This document shows, piece after piece, positions 14,214 through 21,470 of a stretch of 21,862 nt of DNA. The notes under the pieces are model-generated. The model had not been told where the DNA came from, ran no database searches, and saw nothing but the letters and a program-made list of their open reading frames with translations. The translations under genes were made by a program, and so were the position numbers. Positions within the stretch are counted from its first letter, which is position 1; each line of letters opens with the position of its first letter. Source of the DNA: Betaproteobacteria bacterium UBA6910. Lineage in GTDB: Bacteria > Pseudomonadota > Gammaproteobacteria > Burkholderiales > UBA6910. The stretch covers positions 350 through 22,211 of the forward strand of contig DKBC01000352.1 of NCBI GenBank assembly GCA_002451065.1, read 5' to 3'.

Positions 14214-16628
14214 CTAGATGCAAACGCTGCGGACCTCGTTCAGTGTGGTGAGCCCCAGCAGCGCCTTCTCGATCCCGTCCTGCCTCAGGGTCCGCATGCG
14301 ACCACCAGTCGCCGCGCGTTGCAACTCGCTCGCCGACGCCCTGGCCCGGATCAGTCCGCGTATCGAAGAGGATACTGTCATCAACTCGTGGAGGCCAACC
14401 CGCCCGGAGAACCCGGTGCCGGAACAGGCGTCGCACCCCTTGGCGCTCCACAGGCCCATCGCTCCGGTGCGACCGAACTCCGCCCGCCAGGCCGTCACCA
14501 ATCCCTCGATCTCGTCCGCAGACGGAGCCGCTTCCCGATCTCCAAGGGACTCCTGGGCGAGATCGCGCAGTTCGGTTTCTTCGAAAGGGCGGGACGTCCT
14601 GCAGTGCCGGCACAAGCGGCGTGCCAGGCGCTGGGCCAGGATGGCCAGCAGTCCGTCGGACAGGACAAAGGGGTCCAGCCCCAGTTCCAGCAGCCGGGCC
14701 GCCGTTTCCGAGGCGGAATTGGTGTGGAGGGTCGAAAGCACCAGGTGCCCGGTCATGGACGCCTCCAGGGCGATGCTCGCCGTCTCCCGATCCCGCATCT
14801 CGCCGATCATGACCACATCCGGGTCTGCCCTCAACAGCGAGCGCAGAACGGTGGCAAAGGACCATCCGGTCTTGGGGTTTACCTGGACCTGGCAGATGTT
14901 GGGCTGAACGATTTCGACCGGGTCCTCCACCGTCCAGATCTTGACGTCGGAGGTGTTCAATTCCCGCAGGATGGAGTGCAGTGTCGTCGTCTTCCCGCTC
15001 CCGGTCGGGCCACACACCAGAATCAGGCCGTAGGGCTTGCGCGACACCGCCCGAAGACTCGCCAGGTTCTTCTCGTTGAGCCCGATCTCGTCCAGGCGCA
15101 GGGGCTCGGAGCGCTCCAGCACCCGGATGATCACGTGCTCGATGCCGCGGATTGTGGGAACGGTCGCCACCCGCAGGTCGGCTCCGTGCTTGAGGCCGGC
15201 GGCGGAGAAAAAAATCTTTCCGTCCTGGCCGCGGCGGCGTTCGGTGATGTCCAGACCGGCGATGATCTTGATCCGGGACACCACGGCCTGGTGGTACGCG
15301 CTGGGAAACTCAGAGTAGGCCTCGAGTCGCCCGTCACGGCGGAAACGAATCCGGGTGCCGCCGTTTCCCGGGAAGGCTTCCACATGGATGTCCGATGCCT
15401 TCATCTCGATCGCGTCCGAGATCATCCGGTTCACCAATCCGACGATCGTGGCGTCATTCTCGCTGATGACGACCTGGGCCGGCTGTTCCTCGACACGATG
15501 GCCATTGGAAGCCGAAAAATTGAGTAGGGTCTTTTCCGCCAGGTTGCGGAATCCCGCATCGATTTCCTTCTTGCTCGGCTTATGCCCATAGGCGTCCAGC
15601 CTGTGATACAACTGGTTGGGCGGCGCGTAGAGCAACTCGATCTCCCGTTTGGTGGCCATGTTGAAGTAGCCCCGGTCCGGGAAACTGAAGGGATTGGCGA
15701 CCGCGAGGAACAAGACATTTCCGATCACCGCGACCGGTACCGCGCGCTTTTCCCGGGCGAGACGCGCTGGGATCAGGCGCATGGTTTCGGGGCTGATGGG
15801 AAATCGCGCCAGATCCACGGCGGGAATCCCGACCTGCAGGCAGGTCGCCCGCATCACGTCACTCTCGTTCGCCAGTTTCCGCTGCACCAGTATCTTGCCG
15901 AGGGACTCGCGCCGCCCACGGCACCGCCGCTGCTCCGCGAGCGCGCTTTCAAGGGCGTCCCGGGTGATGCAACCCTTCGCCAGGAGTATGTCGCCCAGGC
16001 GCCGGTGCTCCCGGGGAAATCCGTCCAGCACCTGGGTGGTCTTCAGGGACACCAGCCGCCGCAACTCCTCCAAGGAGGACACTGCCGGCCATTTCTCGAG
16101 CATCGGCTCGCAGGCGCCGGCGTCCGGCGCCGGGCGGTCGACGGTTCCGGCGGCACCCGGAGCCGGCGCGGACTCCAGGGGTCGGAGCGGAACCACATTT
16201 TGCCCGGCAGTGACCGGCGAGCGCCCCGGCGGCAAGGGCAGGCCGGGGTGTTCTAAACCCACTTCCCCCCTGCCCCTAGACACGGCGTTCAACAGGTCCG
16301 GATCGATGGTCCCGGGATCCACCGCGGCAGCGTAAAACGCATCGTTGGGATCCCGGCTTTCCTCGGGAAACAGCCGCGAGTGAACCTGCATCAGCAAGGT
16401 CAGTTCCCGGATGATCCCTTCGTCGAACCCGGCACGGTCAGAGCGATCGCTCAAAAAGAGGCTTTGCAGATAGCGCATCGCTTCGCGCGAGCCCCACAAC
16501 TGCTCGAGCTGCTGAATTATCCGCGGAAACTCCACAAGCAGGCGCCGCGGAAAGCAGTCCTCAAGACCGCAGAAGGCTTCGTGAAGTCGAGGCAGGATCG
16601 CCTGCAAGGGCTGAACGTCGTTGGGCAT
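14214..16628 (-). CDS. GspE/PilB family ATPase with MshEN-like N-terminal domain
   Basis: 804 residues. Residues 1-100 are an unassigned helical region and 100-185 a Pro/Gly/Ala linker. Residues 210-233 match the 24-residue MshEN c-di-GMP motif (Arg-Leu-Gly start, Gly at place 10, Ile at 12, Ala-Leu-x-x-Gln end). A second, degenerate copy lies at 242-265. The ATPase core has Walker A GPTGSGKTT at 540-548, the Walker B region Val-Met-Ile-Gly-Glu-Met-Arg-Asp at 606-613, and a tetracysteine zinc site (Cys673, Cys676, Cys732, Cys735) as in GspE/PilB. Such ATPases drive pilus or pseudopilus assembly at the inner membrane, but no inner-membrane partner, pilin or secretin gene is visible here. The start has no good ribosome site. 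It is an orphan motor whose partner system must lie elsewhere. Confidence 0.85.
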   Translation of the reverse strand: MPNDVQPLQAILPRLHEAFCGLEDCFPRRLLVEFPRIIQQLEQLWGSREAMRYLQSLFLSDRSDRAGFDEGIIRELTLLMQVHSRLFPEESRDPNDAFYAAAVDPGTIDPDLLNAVSRGRGEVGLEHPGLPLPPGRSPVTAGQNVVPLRPLESAPAPGAAGTVDRPAPDAGACEPMLEKWPAVSSLEELRRLVSLKTTQVLDGFPREHRRLGDILLAKGCITRDALESALAEQRRCRGRRESLGKILVQRKLANESDVMRATCLQVGIPAVDLARFPISPETMRLIPARLAREKRAVPVAVIGNVLFLAVANPFSFPDRGYFNMATKREIELLYAPPNQLYHRLDAYGHKPSKKEIDAGFRNLAEKTLLNFSASNGHRVEEQPAQVVISENDATIVGLVNRMISDAIEMKASDIHVEAFPGNGGTRIRFRRDGRLEAYSEFPSAYHQAVVSRIKIIAGLDITERRRGQDGKIFFSAAGLKHGADLRVATVPTIRGIEHVIIRVLERSEPLRLDEIGLNEKNLASLRAVSRKPYGLILVCGPTGSGKTTTLHSILRELNTSDVKIWTVEDPVEIVQPNICQVQVNPKTGWSFATVLRSLLRADPDVVMIGEMRDRETASIALEASMTGHLVLSTLHTNSASETAARLLELGLDPFVLSDGLLAILAQRLARRLCRHCRTSRPFEETELRDLAQESLGDREAAPSADEIEGLVTAWRAEFGRTGAMGLWSAKGCDACSGTGFSGRVGLHELMTVSSSIRGLIRARASASELQRAATGGRMRTLRQDGIEKALLGLTTLNEVRSVCI

Positions 16629-16651
16629 TGTTGTTATCTTATGGCCCCATG

Positions 16652-16674
16652 AAACCTATCATTTTGTTAGGTTT
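16652..16674. promoter_or_regulatory. AAACCTA-N9-TAGGTTT inverted repeat upstream of the ATPase gene, candidate operator
   Basis: A perfect 7-bp inverted repeat lies 24-46 bases upstream of the ATPase start, in AT-rich DNA unlike the surroundings. The half-site separation (16 bases start to start) suits a dimeric regulator. No T-run is placed to make it a terminator. Confidence 0.4.
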
Positions 16675-16985
16675 ATGTTATAGATTTTCACCGGAGTTTC
16701 TATGCATTTGGTCAATCTTTGGCGGAAAACGCAAAAAAGATTTCCTTACATCCTGCATAAAGGGAGCCCTCATGCGCCGGCGCCCGACAAGCCCCTCGCC
16801 GCAATACCTCGCTTGGAGCCGTGAAAGAAACGCTCCGAACTGCCTGGGAAAACACATTTGGAGTTCTCGACGGGACCCCCAACACCCCCGCCCAGCCGGG
16901 GCGTTCACGGCCTGCGCGTCCCCTGCCGCACCGTACGGCCTTCGGGCATCGATTGCGGTATCCTTTCGGTAAAAAGGGAGCCCCC
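16675..16985. other. Divergent intergenic region between the ATPase gene and DUF211
   Basis: The left third (to about 16760) is AT-rich and likely promoter DNA for the divergent genes. A phrase resembling TAAAGGGAGCCCTCATG at 16758-16774 is nearly repeated at the true DUF211 start (16970-16988). It begins a 66-codon frame (16772-16972) of unconvincing composition that stops in the DUF211 ribosome site. I see no supported gene. Confidence 0.4.
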
Positions 16986-17261
16986 ATGGCAAGCGTCAAC
17001 AGAGTTGTGCTCGACATCCTCAAGCCCCATCAGCCCAATGCCGTGGAATTCGCCCTGGCCATCGCCGGCCATGTTGCCGGCGGCAGGGTCAGTGTGACGG
17101 TGACCGCAGTGGACGAGAAGACGGAAAACCTCGAGGTGACCGTGGAAGGCGAGTCCATTGACTTCGCGCAGCTGCGGGACGCAATCAACGAAATCGGCGG
17201 CAGCATCCACAGCATCGACGCGGTTGAGGTGTCGGCAGCCGCCCCTTCCGCCGCGGCCTAA
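16986..17261 (+). CDS. DUF211 family protein
   Basis: 91 residues from ATG 16986, with AAGGGAG just upstream. It shows the DUF211 pattern throughout: Val-Leu-Asp-Ile-Leu-Lys-Pro-His near the start, then Leu-Glu-Val-Thr-Val-Glu-Gly-x-x-Ile-Asp-Phe, then Ile-Asn-Glu-Ile-Gly-Gly-x-Ile-His-Ser-Ile-Asp. The fold is ferredoxin-like. DUF211 proteins (for example MTH889) are about 95 residues and are best known from archaea; their function is not established, though metal binding has been suggested. The gene sits 33 bp ahead of a VIT/CCC1-type membrane protein, on the same strand, so a regulatory or metal-chaperone role for the transporter is a reasonable inference. The C-terminal Ala/Ser tail is an extension beyond the usual family end. 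Confidence 0.82.
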   Translation: MASVNRVVLDILKPHQPNAVEFALAIAGHVAGGRVSVTVTAVDEKTENLEVTVEGESIDFAQLRDAINEIGGSIHSIDAVEVSAAAPSAAA

Positions 17262-17294
17262 GGCGGCGCGCACCAGCCCTCCCCGGCGGCCCCC

Positions 17295-17876
17295 ATGAAC
17301 TGGCTCAAGGAAGTCGGGTTCCTGCTCCGCATCAGCCGCTCCGAGGAAATCGCCCGCCGTTATTTTGTGGTCAACGGCTTCGACGGCGCGCTCACCATGC
17401 TGGGACTGGCGGTGGGCTTCTACTCCGTGGGCGACGTACCACCCGTGGTGGCCTTCAGCGCCTGCGCCGGAGCAGGGATTGCCCTGGGTATGAGCGGCGT
17501 GAGCAGCGCCTATATCAGCGAGTCGGCAGAGCGCAGGAAGGCGTTGCTCGATCTGGAGCAGGCCATGGCGGCCAGGATGGACGGGAGCGCCCATGGCCGG
17601 GCAGCGCGCCTGGTGCCCTTCGTCATCGCCCTCCTGAACGGCGCGTCTCCGTTGCTCGTTTCTCTGGCTATCGCGCTCCCCCTTTGGCTCGCTTCGAGGG
17701 GGACCCAGTTTCGCGTCGATCCCCTTGGGATCTCCATCGCCCTCGCGTTCGCATTTATTTTCCTGCTGGGCGCCTATCTCGGACGCATCAGCGACACGTT
17801 TTGGGTATGGTCCGGAGTGCGCGCGGTGCTGATCGCCGTCGTGACCGCATGGCTGGTAACACTGGTCTCCCCCTGA
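17295..17876 (+). CDS. VIT1/CCC1-type membrane protein (TIGR00267-like)
   Basis: 193 residues from ATG 17295. Residues 21-36 (Arg-Arg-Tyr-Phe-Val-Val-Asn-Gly-Phe-Asp-Gly-Ala-Leu-Thr) are the signature of the archaeal TIGR00267 branch of the VIT1/CCC1 family. Five hydrophobic segments are visible: about 29-45, 50-68, 107-131, 142-165 and 172-191. A charged helix at 70-95 (Glu-Ser-Ala-Glu-Arg-Arg-Lys-Ala) corresponds to the cytoplasmic, metal-binding part of VIT1. Members move Fe2+ or Mn2+ across membranes; substrate here is unknown. It lies 33 bp after the DUF211 gene, probably one operon. The ribosome site is weak, which fits translational coupling. Confidence 0.78.
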   Translation: MNWLKEVGFLLRISRSEEIARRYFVVNGFDGALTMLGLAVGFYSVGDVPPVVAFSACAGAGIALGMSGVSSAYISESAERRKALLDLEQAMAARMDGSAHGRAARLVPFVIALLNGASPLLVSLAIALPLWLASRGTQFRVDPLGISIALAFAFIFLLGAYLGRISDTFWVWSGVRAVLIAVVTAWLVTLVSP

Positions 17877-17926
17877 ACCCGGATCTCAACCCTTGAGCGC
17901 GGCGGCCGCAGATTGCCCACCGCGTT

Positions 17927-19015
17927 TCAGGCGCCGTGACGCGCCAGGGCCCACGCCACATGCTCCCGCACCAGCGCCGAGGGATGATCGGCCCGAACGC
18001 GTAGGGCAGCGATCACCTCCGCCCGCGAGGGCGCGTTTCCCAGCCCCACCGCAAGATTGCGCAACCAGCGCAGATGGCCGATGCGGAGAATCGCGCTGCC
18101 CGCGAGCCGGTCGCCGAAGTCGCGGGAACTCCAACCGAACAGCTCCACCAGACTCGAGGCGTCGAGGCCGTTCCGGACCGCGAAATCGCCCTCGACGGCG
18201 GGCCTCGCGAAGCGGTTCCAGGGGCAGGCGAGCTGACAATCGTCGCATCCATACACGCGGTTGCCCATGAGCGGCCGCAGTTCCTCGGGAATGGGGCCCT
18301 TGTGTTCGATCGTGAGATAGGAGATGCAGCGGCGGGCATCGAGTTGATAAGGGGCCAGGATGGCACGCGTGGGGCAGACCGCGATGCACTTCTCGCAGGT
18401 GCCGCAGTGTTCGTCCTGCGGGCGATCCGGCGGAAGCGGCAGATCGGTGTAGATCTCTCCCAGAAAAAAGTATGACCCCGCGTCGCGGTCGAGCAGCAGG
18501 GTATGCTTGCCGCGCCAGCCAATCCCCGCCTTGCGCGCGAGTTCCACGTCCATGGCCGGCGCGCTGTCCACCAGCACCCGGTAACGAAACGCGCCCACCG
18601 CCTGGGAGATCCGATCGGCAAGTTTCTGCAGCCGGGCGCGCAGGACTTTGTGATAATCCCGCCCGAGGGCGTAGCGCGAGAGGAAAGCGAGATCCCTCCG
18701 CTCCAGCACTTCCCCGCTGTCACGGGCCCCCGGCGGAAGGTAATTCATGCGCACCGAGACGACGCTGACGCTTCCGGGCAGCAGTTCCGCGGGGCGACAG
18801 CGCTTGGTGGCGTGCCGTGCCATATAATCCATCTCGCCGTGCCAGCCGCGCGCCAGCCAATCCAGCAGGCGTGGCTCCGCCTCCGCCAGGTCGGTGTCGG
18901 CAATGCCGACCGCGTCGAAACCCAACGCCCGGCCCCACCGCCTGATGTCGGCAGCGAGTCGGCCCGGATCGAGTCCGGAATCCTTCCTCGGGTCCCCATG
19001 CATATGATTCATCAT
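17927..19015 (-). CDS. queG: Epoxyqueuosine reductase QueG
   Basis: 362 residues (E. coli QueG has 379). It catalyses the last step of queuosine synthesis, reducing epoxyqueuosine in tRNA with a cobalamin cofactor and two [4Fe-4S] clusters. The N-terminal part aligns well with the family (Gly-Phe-x-x-Val-Gly-Ile, His-Gly-Glu-Met-Asp-Tyr-Met, Val-Arg-Met-Asn-Tyr-Leu). Asp150 in Leu-Val-Asp-Ser-Ala-Pro matches the catalytic acid. Cluster ligands are Cys204, Cys207, Cys210, Cys214, Cys257, Cys260, Cys264 and probably Cys230. The C-terminal HEAT-like repeats (about 300-360) bind tRNA in homologues. Four in-frame starts lie within 12 bases (19015, 19012, 19003); all fall inside the 5' end of tsaE on the other strand, so the genes overlap head to head. 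Confidence 0.93.
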   Translation of the reverse strand: MMNHMHGDPRKDSGLDPGRLAADIRRWGRALGFDAVGIADTDLAEAEPRLLDWLARGWHGEMDYMARHATKRCRPAELLPGSVSVVSVRMNYLPPGARDSGEVLERRDLAFLSRYALGRDYHKVLRARLQKLADRISQAVGAFRYRVLVDSAPAMDVELARKAGIGWRGKHTLLLDRDAGSYFFLGEIYTDLPLPPDRPQDEHCGTCEKCIAVCPTRAILAPYQLDARRCISYLTIEHKGPIPEELRPLMGNRVYGCDDCQLACPWNRFARPAVEGDFAVRNGLDASSLVELFGWSSRDFGDRLAGSAILRIGHLRWLRNLAVGLGNAPSRAEVIAALRVRADHPSALVREHVAWALARHGA

Positions 19016-19504
19016 ACTCAGCCAAGACTCAGCCGCGCGGGCTTTTTGCCCGACGAAGCGGCGACCCTCGCCCTGGGGAGGGCGCTGGCGCGGATCCTCG
19101 TGCCGGGGCTCAAGATCTATTTCCGCGGCGACCTCGGTGCCGGCAAGACGACCCTGGTGCGAGGGTTACTCCGGGGCCTCGGTTATCTCGAAAAAGTGAA
19201 AAGTCCCACCTATACTCTGGTTGAACTTTATAGAGTTTCGAGCTTATACTTATATCACTTTGATTTTTATCGTTTCAGAGACCCGAGTGAGTGGGAGGAC
19301 GCGGGGTTCCGCGAATACTTCGGCGCAGAATCCGTCTGCGTGGTGGAATGGCCTGAAAAAACAGAAGGTTTGCTTCCGTCCCCGGACCTGGAGATCGCGT
19401 TGCGGGTCGAGGGAAGCGGTCGTTACGCAGAACTGAGCGCCGGCACGGAGGTGGGCAGGCAGTGTCTCGAGAAATTGCAATGGGAGACCCGTTGCGCGGA
19501 TTGA
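18998..19504 (+). CDS. tsaE: TsaE, ATPase for tRNA N6-threonylcarbamoyladenosine synthesis
   Basis: 168 residues from ATG 18998 (166 from ATG 19004, equally possible; no later start precedes the conserved domain). TsaE works with TsaB, TsaC and TsaD to make t6A37 on tRNAs reading ANN codons. Visible motifs are Asp-Glu-x-Ala-Thr-Leu-x-Leu-Gly at 19-27, Walker A Gly-Asp-Leu-Gly-Ala-Gly-Lys-Thr-Thr at 44-52, Ser-Pro-Thr-Tyr-Thr-Leu-Val at 69-75, His-Phe-Asp-x-Tyr-Arg at 87-92 and Val-Glu-Trp-Pro-Glu at 116-120. The central third (about 19190-19285) is strikingly AT-rich and uses codons rare in the neighbours (TTA, AGA). It overlaps queG head to head and amiC tail to head (43 bp if amiC starts at GTG 19462). 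The tsaE-amiC order is common in proteobacteria. Confidence 0.92.
   Translation: MHMIHHTQPRLSRAGFLPDEAATLALGRALARILVPGLKIYFRGDLGAGKTTLVRGLLRGLGYLEKVKSPTYTLVELYRVSSLYLYHFDFYRFRDPSEWEDAGFREYFGAESVCVVEWPEKTEGLLPSPDLEIALRVEGSGRYAELSAGTEVGRQCLEKLQWETRCAD
19221..19278. promoter_or_regulatory. AT-rich island inside tsaE with possible promoters in both directions
   Basis: On the plus strand TTGAAC (19221-19226) and TATACT (19245-19250) are 18 bases apart, reading toward amiC. On the minus strand CTGAAA (19273-19278 complement) and TATAAG (19249-19254 complement) are 18 bases apart, reading toward queG. The matches are good but not perfect, and chance hits are easy in AT-rich DNA. Confidence 0.3.
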
Positions 19505-20808
19505 TTCCGCTGCGGTTTCTGTTGCCCGCGGGCTTCGCCCTGCTGTTCCTGTTATTCCCCCTTCTGTCCCTGGCTGCGAATGCCGCGATCAAGGCCGCCC
19601 GGCTCTGGCCGGCGCAGGATTACACCCGCATCACGCTGGAGGCCGATACCCCGATCCGGCACAACGTGATGACGCTCCACGACCCGGAGCGGTTGGTGAT
19701 TGATCTGCAAGAGATGGAGGGGGGGCCCGAGCTTCTGGATCTTCCCGGGAAGGTCGGCGCGGAGGATCCCTATGTGGAGGCGGTGCGCATCGGACGCCCG
19801 GAGCCTGGCGTGCTGCGCGTCGTGCTCGATCTCAAGGGCAAGATCATTCCCCAAGTGTTCGCACTCAAGCCCGTGGCGGATTATGGCCACCGCCTGGTGG
19901 TGGACGTCTACCCGGCTTCTCCCGTCGATCCCCTGATGGCGCTCTACCTGGGCAAGGAGAACGGGGTGGCCGCCAACGCTCCGGACGCGGCACCCGGATC
20001 GAACAACGGCGCCAGAGTTCCGGACCCGGCCGCGGGAGTGCCGAGAAAGCCAGGGACCGCCGCGAAGCGGGACCCGGAAGATTTGGCCCGGCCGGTCATC
20101 ATCGCCGTCGACGCGGGGCACGGCGGAGAGGACCCCGGGGCCCGCGGCAGGCGGGGGACCCGGGAGAAGGACGTAACCCTCGCCATCGCCCGCAAGCTGC
20201 GGTCAAAGATCGAGGCGGACGACGGGATGAAGGCGGTGATGATCCGCGACGGCGACTATTTCATCCCCCTCAACGTGCGGGTCGAGAAAGCGCGCCGGGC
20301 GCAGGTGGATCTGTTCGTTTCGATTCACGCCGACGCTTGGATCAAGCCCCACGTTCGCGGTTCCTCGGTATTCGCGCTCTCGGAACGCGGGGCGACTTCC
20401 GCCATGGCCCGCTGGATCGCGCGAAAGGAAAACGACGCCGACCTGATCGGAGGCGTGAATTTCGACGTGGATGATCCTTACCTCAAGAAGACGCTGCTCG
20501 ACCTTTCCCAGACCGCGACCATCAACGACAGCCTCAAGATCGGGCGCGACGTACTGGCCCACCTGGGCAACATCAACGACCTGCACAAGGATGAGGTGGA
20601 GCAAGCCGGATTCGCGGTGCTCAAGGCCCCGGATATCCCCTCCATCCTGGTGGAAACGGCCTTCATCAGCAATCCCCAGGAAGAGAAGCGCCTGCGCAGC
20701 AGCGCCTACCAGGACAAGATGGCGGAGGCCATCTACCAAGGGATCAAACGCTACTTCTCCAAGAATCCCCCGATCGCGCGGTCAAAGCTCGCGCAGACCG
20801 AAAATTGA
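19462..20808 (+). CDS. amiC: N-acetylmuramoyl-L-alanine amidase AmiC type
   Basis: 448 residues from GTG 19462, which has GGAGG ten bases upstream; ATG 19480 is the alternative and would remove six residues. A signal peptide (hydrophobic 18-40) directs it to the periplasm. An AMIN domain (about 42-150) targets the enzyme to the septum and peptidoglycan; a Pro/Ala/Gly linker (about 165-208) leads to the Amidase_3 catalytic domain (about 211-440). Zinc and catalytic residues are visible: His220 in Asp-Ala-Gly-His-Gly-Gly, Glu235, His289 in Ser-Ile-His-Ala-Asp and Glu398 in Val-Glu-Thr-Ala-Phe-Ile. It cuts the bond between MurNAc and L-Ala during daughter cell separation. The inserted helix around 340-390 fits the autoinhibitory element relieved by NlpD-type LytM activators. 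It overlaps tsaE. Confidence 0.93.
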   Translation: MSREIAMGDPLRGLIPLRFLLPAGFALLFLLFPLLSLAANAAIKAARLWPAQDYTRITLEADTPIRHNVMTLHDPERLVIDLQEMEGGPELLDLPGKVGAEDPYVEAVRIGRPEPGVLRVVLDLKGKIIPQVFALKPVADYGHRLVVDVYPASPVDPLMALYLGKENGVAANAPDAAPGSNNGARVPDPAAGVPRKPGTAAKRDPEDLARPVIIAVDAGHGGEDPGARGRRGTREKDVTLAIARKLRSKIEADDGMKAVMIRDGDYFIPLNVRVEKARRAQVDLFVSIHADAWIKPHVRGSSVFALSERGATSAMARWIARKENDADLIGGVNFDVDDPYLKKTLLDLSQTATINDSLKIGRDVLAHLGNINDLHKDEVEQAGFAVLKAPDIPSILVETAFISNPQEEKRLRSSAYQDKMAEAIYQGIKRYFSKNPPIARSKLAQTEN

Positions 20809-20869
20809 TGTTGTCTATACTGCTTTGGATGGGCGGGGCGTCCCCGTCCAGCCTACGGAAGGAGACGAC

Positions 20870-21352
20870 ATGACCAAGCCTCAAAAACCCTGCAGCAAGT
20901 GCAAGGGCGACATGAAGCCCGTCAGGCTCCCGCCTTTCCAGGGGGCGGAAGGGGAAGTGAAGCTCACGGTTATCGGCATGCCCGCGGTCGCCTGCGCCCA
21001 GGATCACAAGCGCTTCGTGTACCCGGAGTTCGCGGCGCTGCTCATGGACTTCACGGTGGATGCCGACCGCTATGATCTCGCAGAGCCCGCCGTGAAGCGC
21101 GGCCTGCTGCGCAAGCACTACCACTGCCCCGCATGCGGAGAGGAGCTTTCCTCCGCCCCGCTAGCCGCCCGGCGCGGCGAGTTCGACGTGAATCTGCACG
21201 ACGCTGAGCCGTTCAAGCTCGCGGTCGAGGTGCCCGTTTACAAGTGCGCGTCCTGTGGAGCCGAATGCGAACACCCGCGGGAGGAACTCGCCAAGCTCGC
21301 GTTCAAGGCCGTCGCCCACGCCTATCGCGCCATCGATATCCACCCTGAGTAA
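20870..21352 (+). CDS. Small zinc-ribbon protein with several CXXC motifs, unknown function
   Basis: 160 residues from ATG 20870, which has GGAGACGAC just upstream. Cysteine pairs are Cys8/Cys11, Cys86/Cys89 and Cys126/Cys129 (with Cys133), plus Cys42 and His46, enough for two zinc ribbons. The protein has no signal peptide or membrane segment and is acidic between the metal sites. I do not recognise a named family. It could be a nucleic-acid or protein-binding ribbon, or a metallochaperone. It stands alone between amiC and the sulfhydrylase gene with gaps of 61 and 118 bp. Confidence 0.75.
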   Translation: MTKPQKPCSKCKGDMKPVRLPPFQGAEGEVKLTVIGMPAVACAQDHKRFVYPEFAALLMDFTVDADRYDLAEPAVKRGLLRKHYHCPACGEELSSAPLAARRGEFDVNLHDAEPFKLAVEVPVYKCASCGAECEHPREELAKLAFKAVAHAYRAIDIHPE

Positions 21353-21387
21353 TGCGCCGGGCCCGGGCGCTGGCCTCCATTCCGGGG

Positions 21388-21406
21388 GCCGCAGCTCTGC
21401 TGCGGC
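21388..21406 (+). other. Hairpin in the leader of the sulfhydrylase gene
   Basis: GCCGCAG, CTCTG, CTGCGGC: a perfect 7-bp stem 65-83 bases before the next start codon. No T-run follows. It may end the preceding transcript or belong to the 5' leader. I could not match the leader to a known SAM or SAH riboswitch. Confidence 0.35.
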
Positions 21407-21470
21407 TGGAAACCCGATGTTGGCTCGGGGATAATAGATGCCTTCCTGACCGTCCTGCGAGGAAAGCCCG

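Noticed and set aside
14319..15527. A 402-codon open frame on the plus strand
   Set aside because: It is antisense to the GspE-type ATPase, whose Walker and zinc motifs are unambiguous.
16772..16972. A 66-codon frame with a good AAAGGGAG site before DUF211
   Set aside because: The ribosome site is attractive and nearly copies that of DUF211, but the product is rich in Arg, Pro and Ser, with no domain. A leader peptide is possible but unsupported.
21353..21470. Possible SAM or SAH riboswitch before the O-acetylhomoserine sulfhydrylase gene
   Set aside because: Only one simple hairpin is visible; the conserved cores of known SAM and SAH riboswitches were not found.
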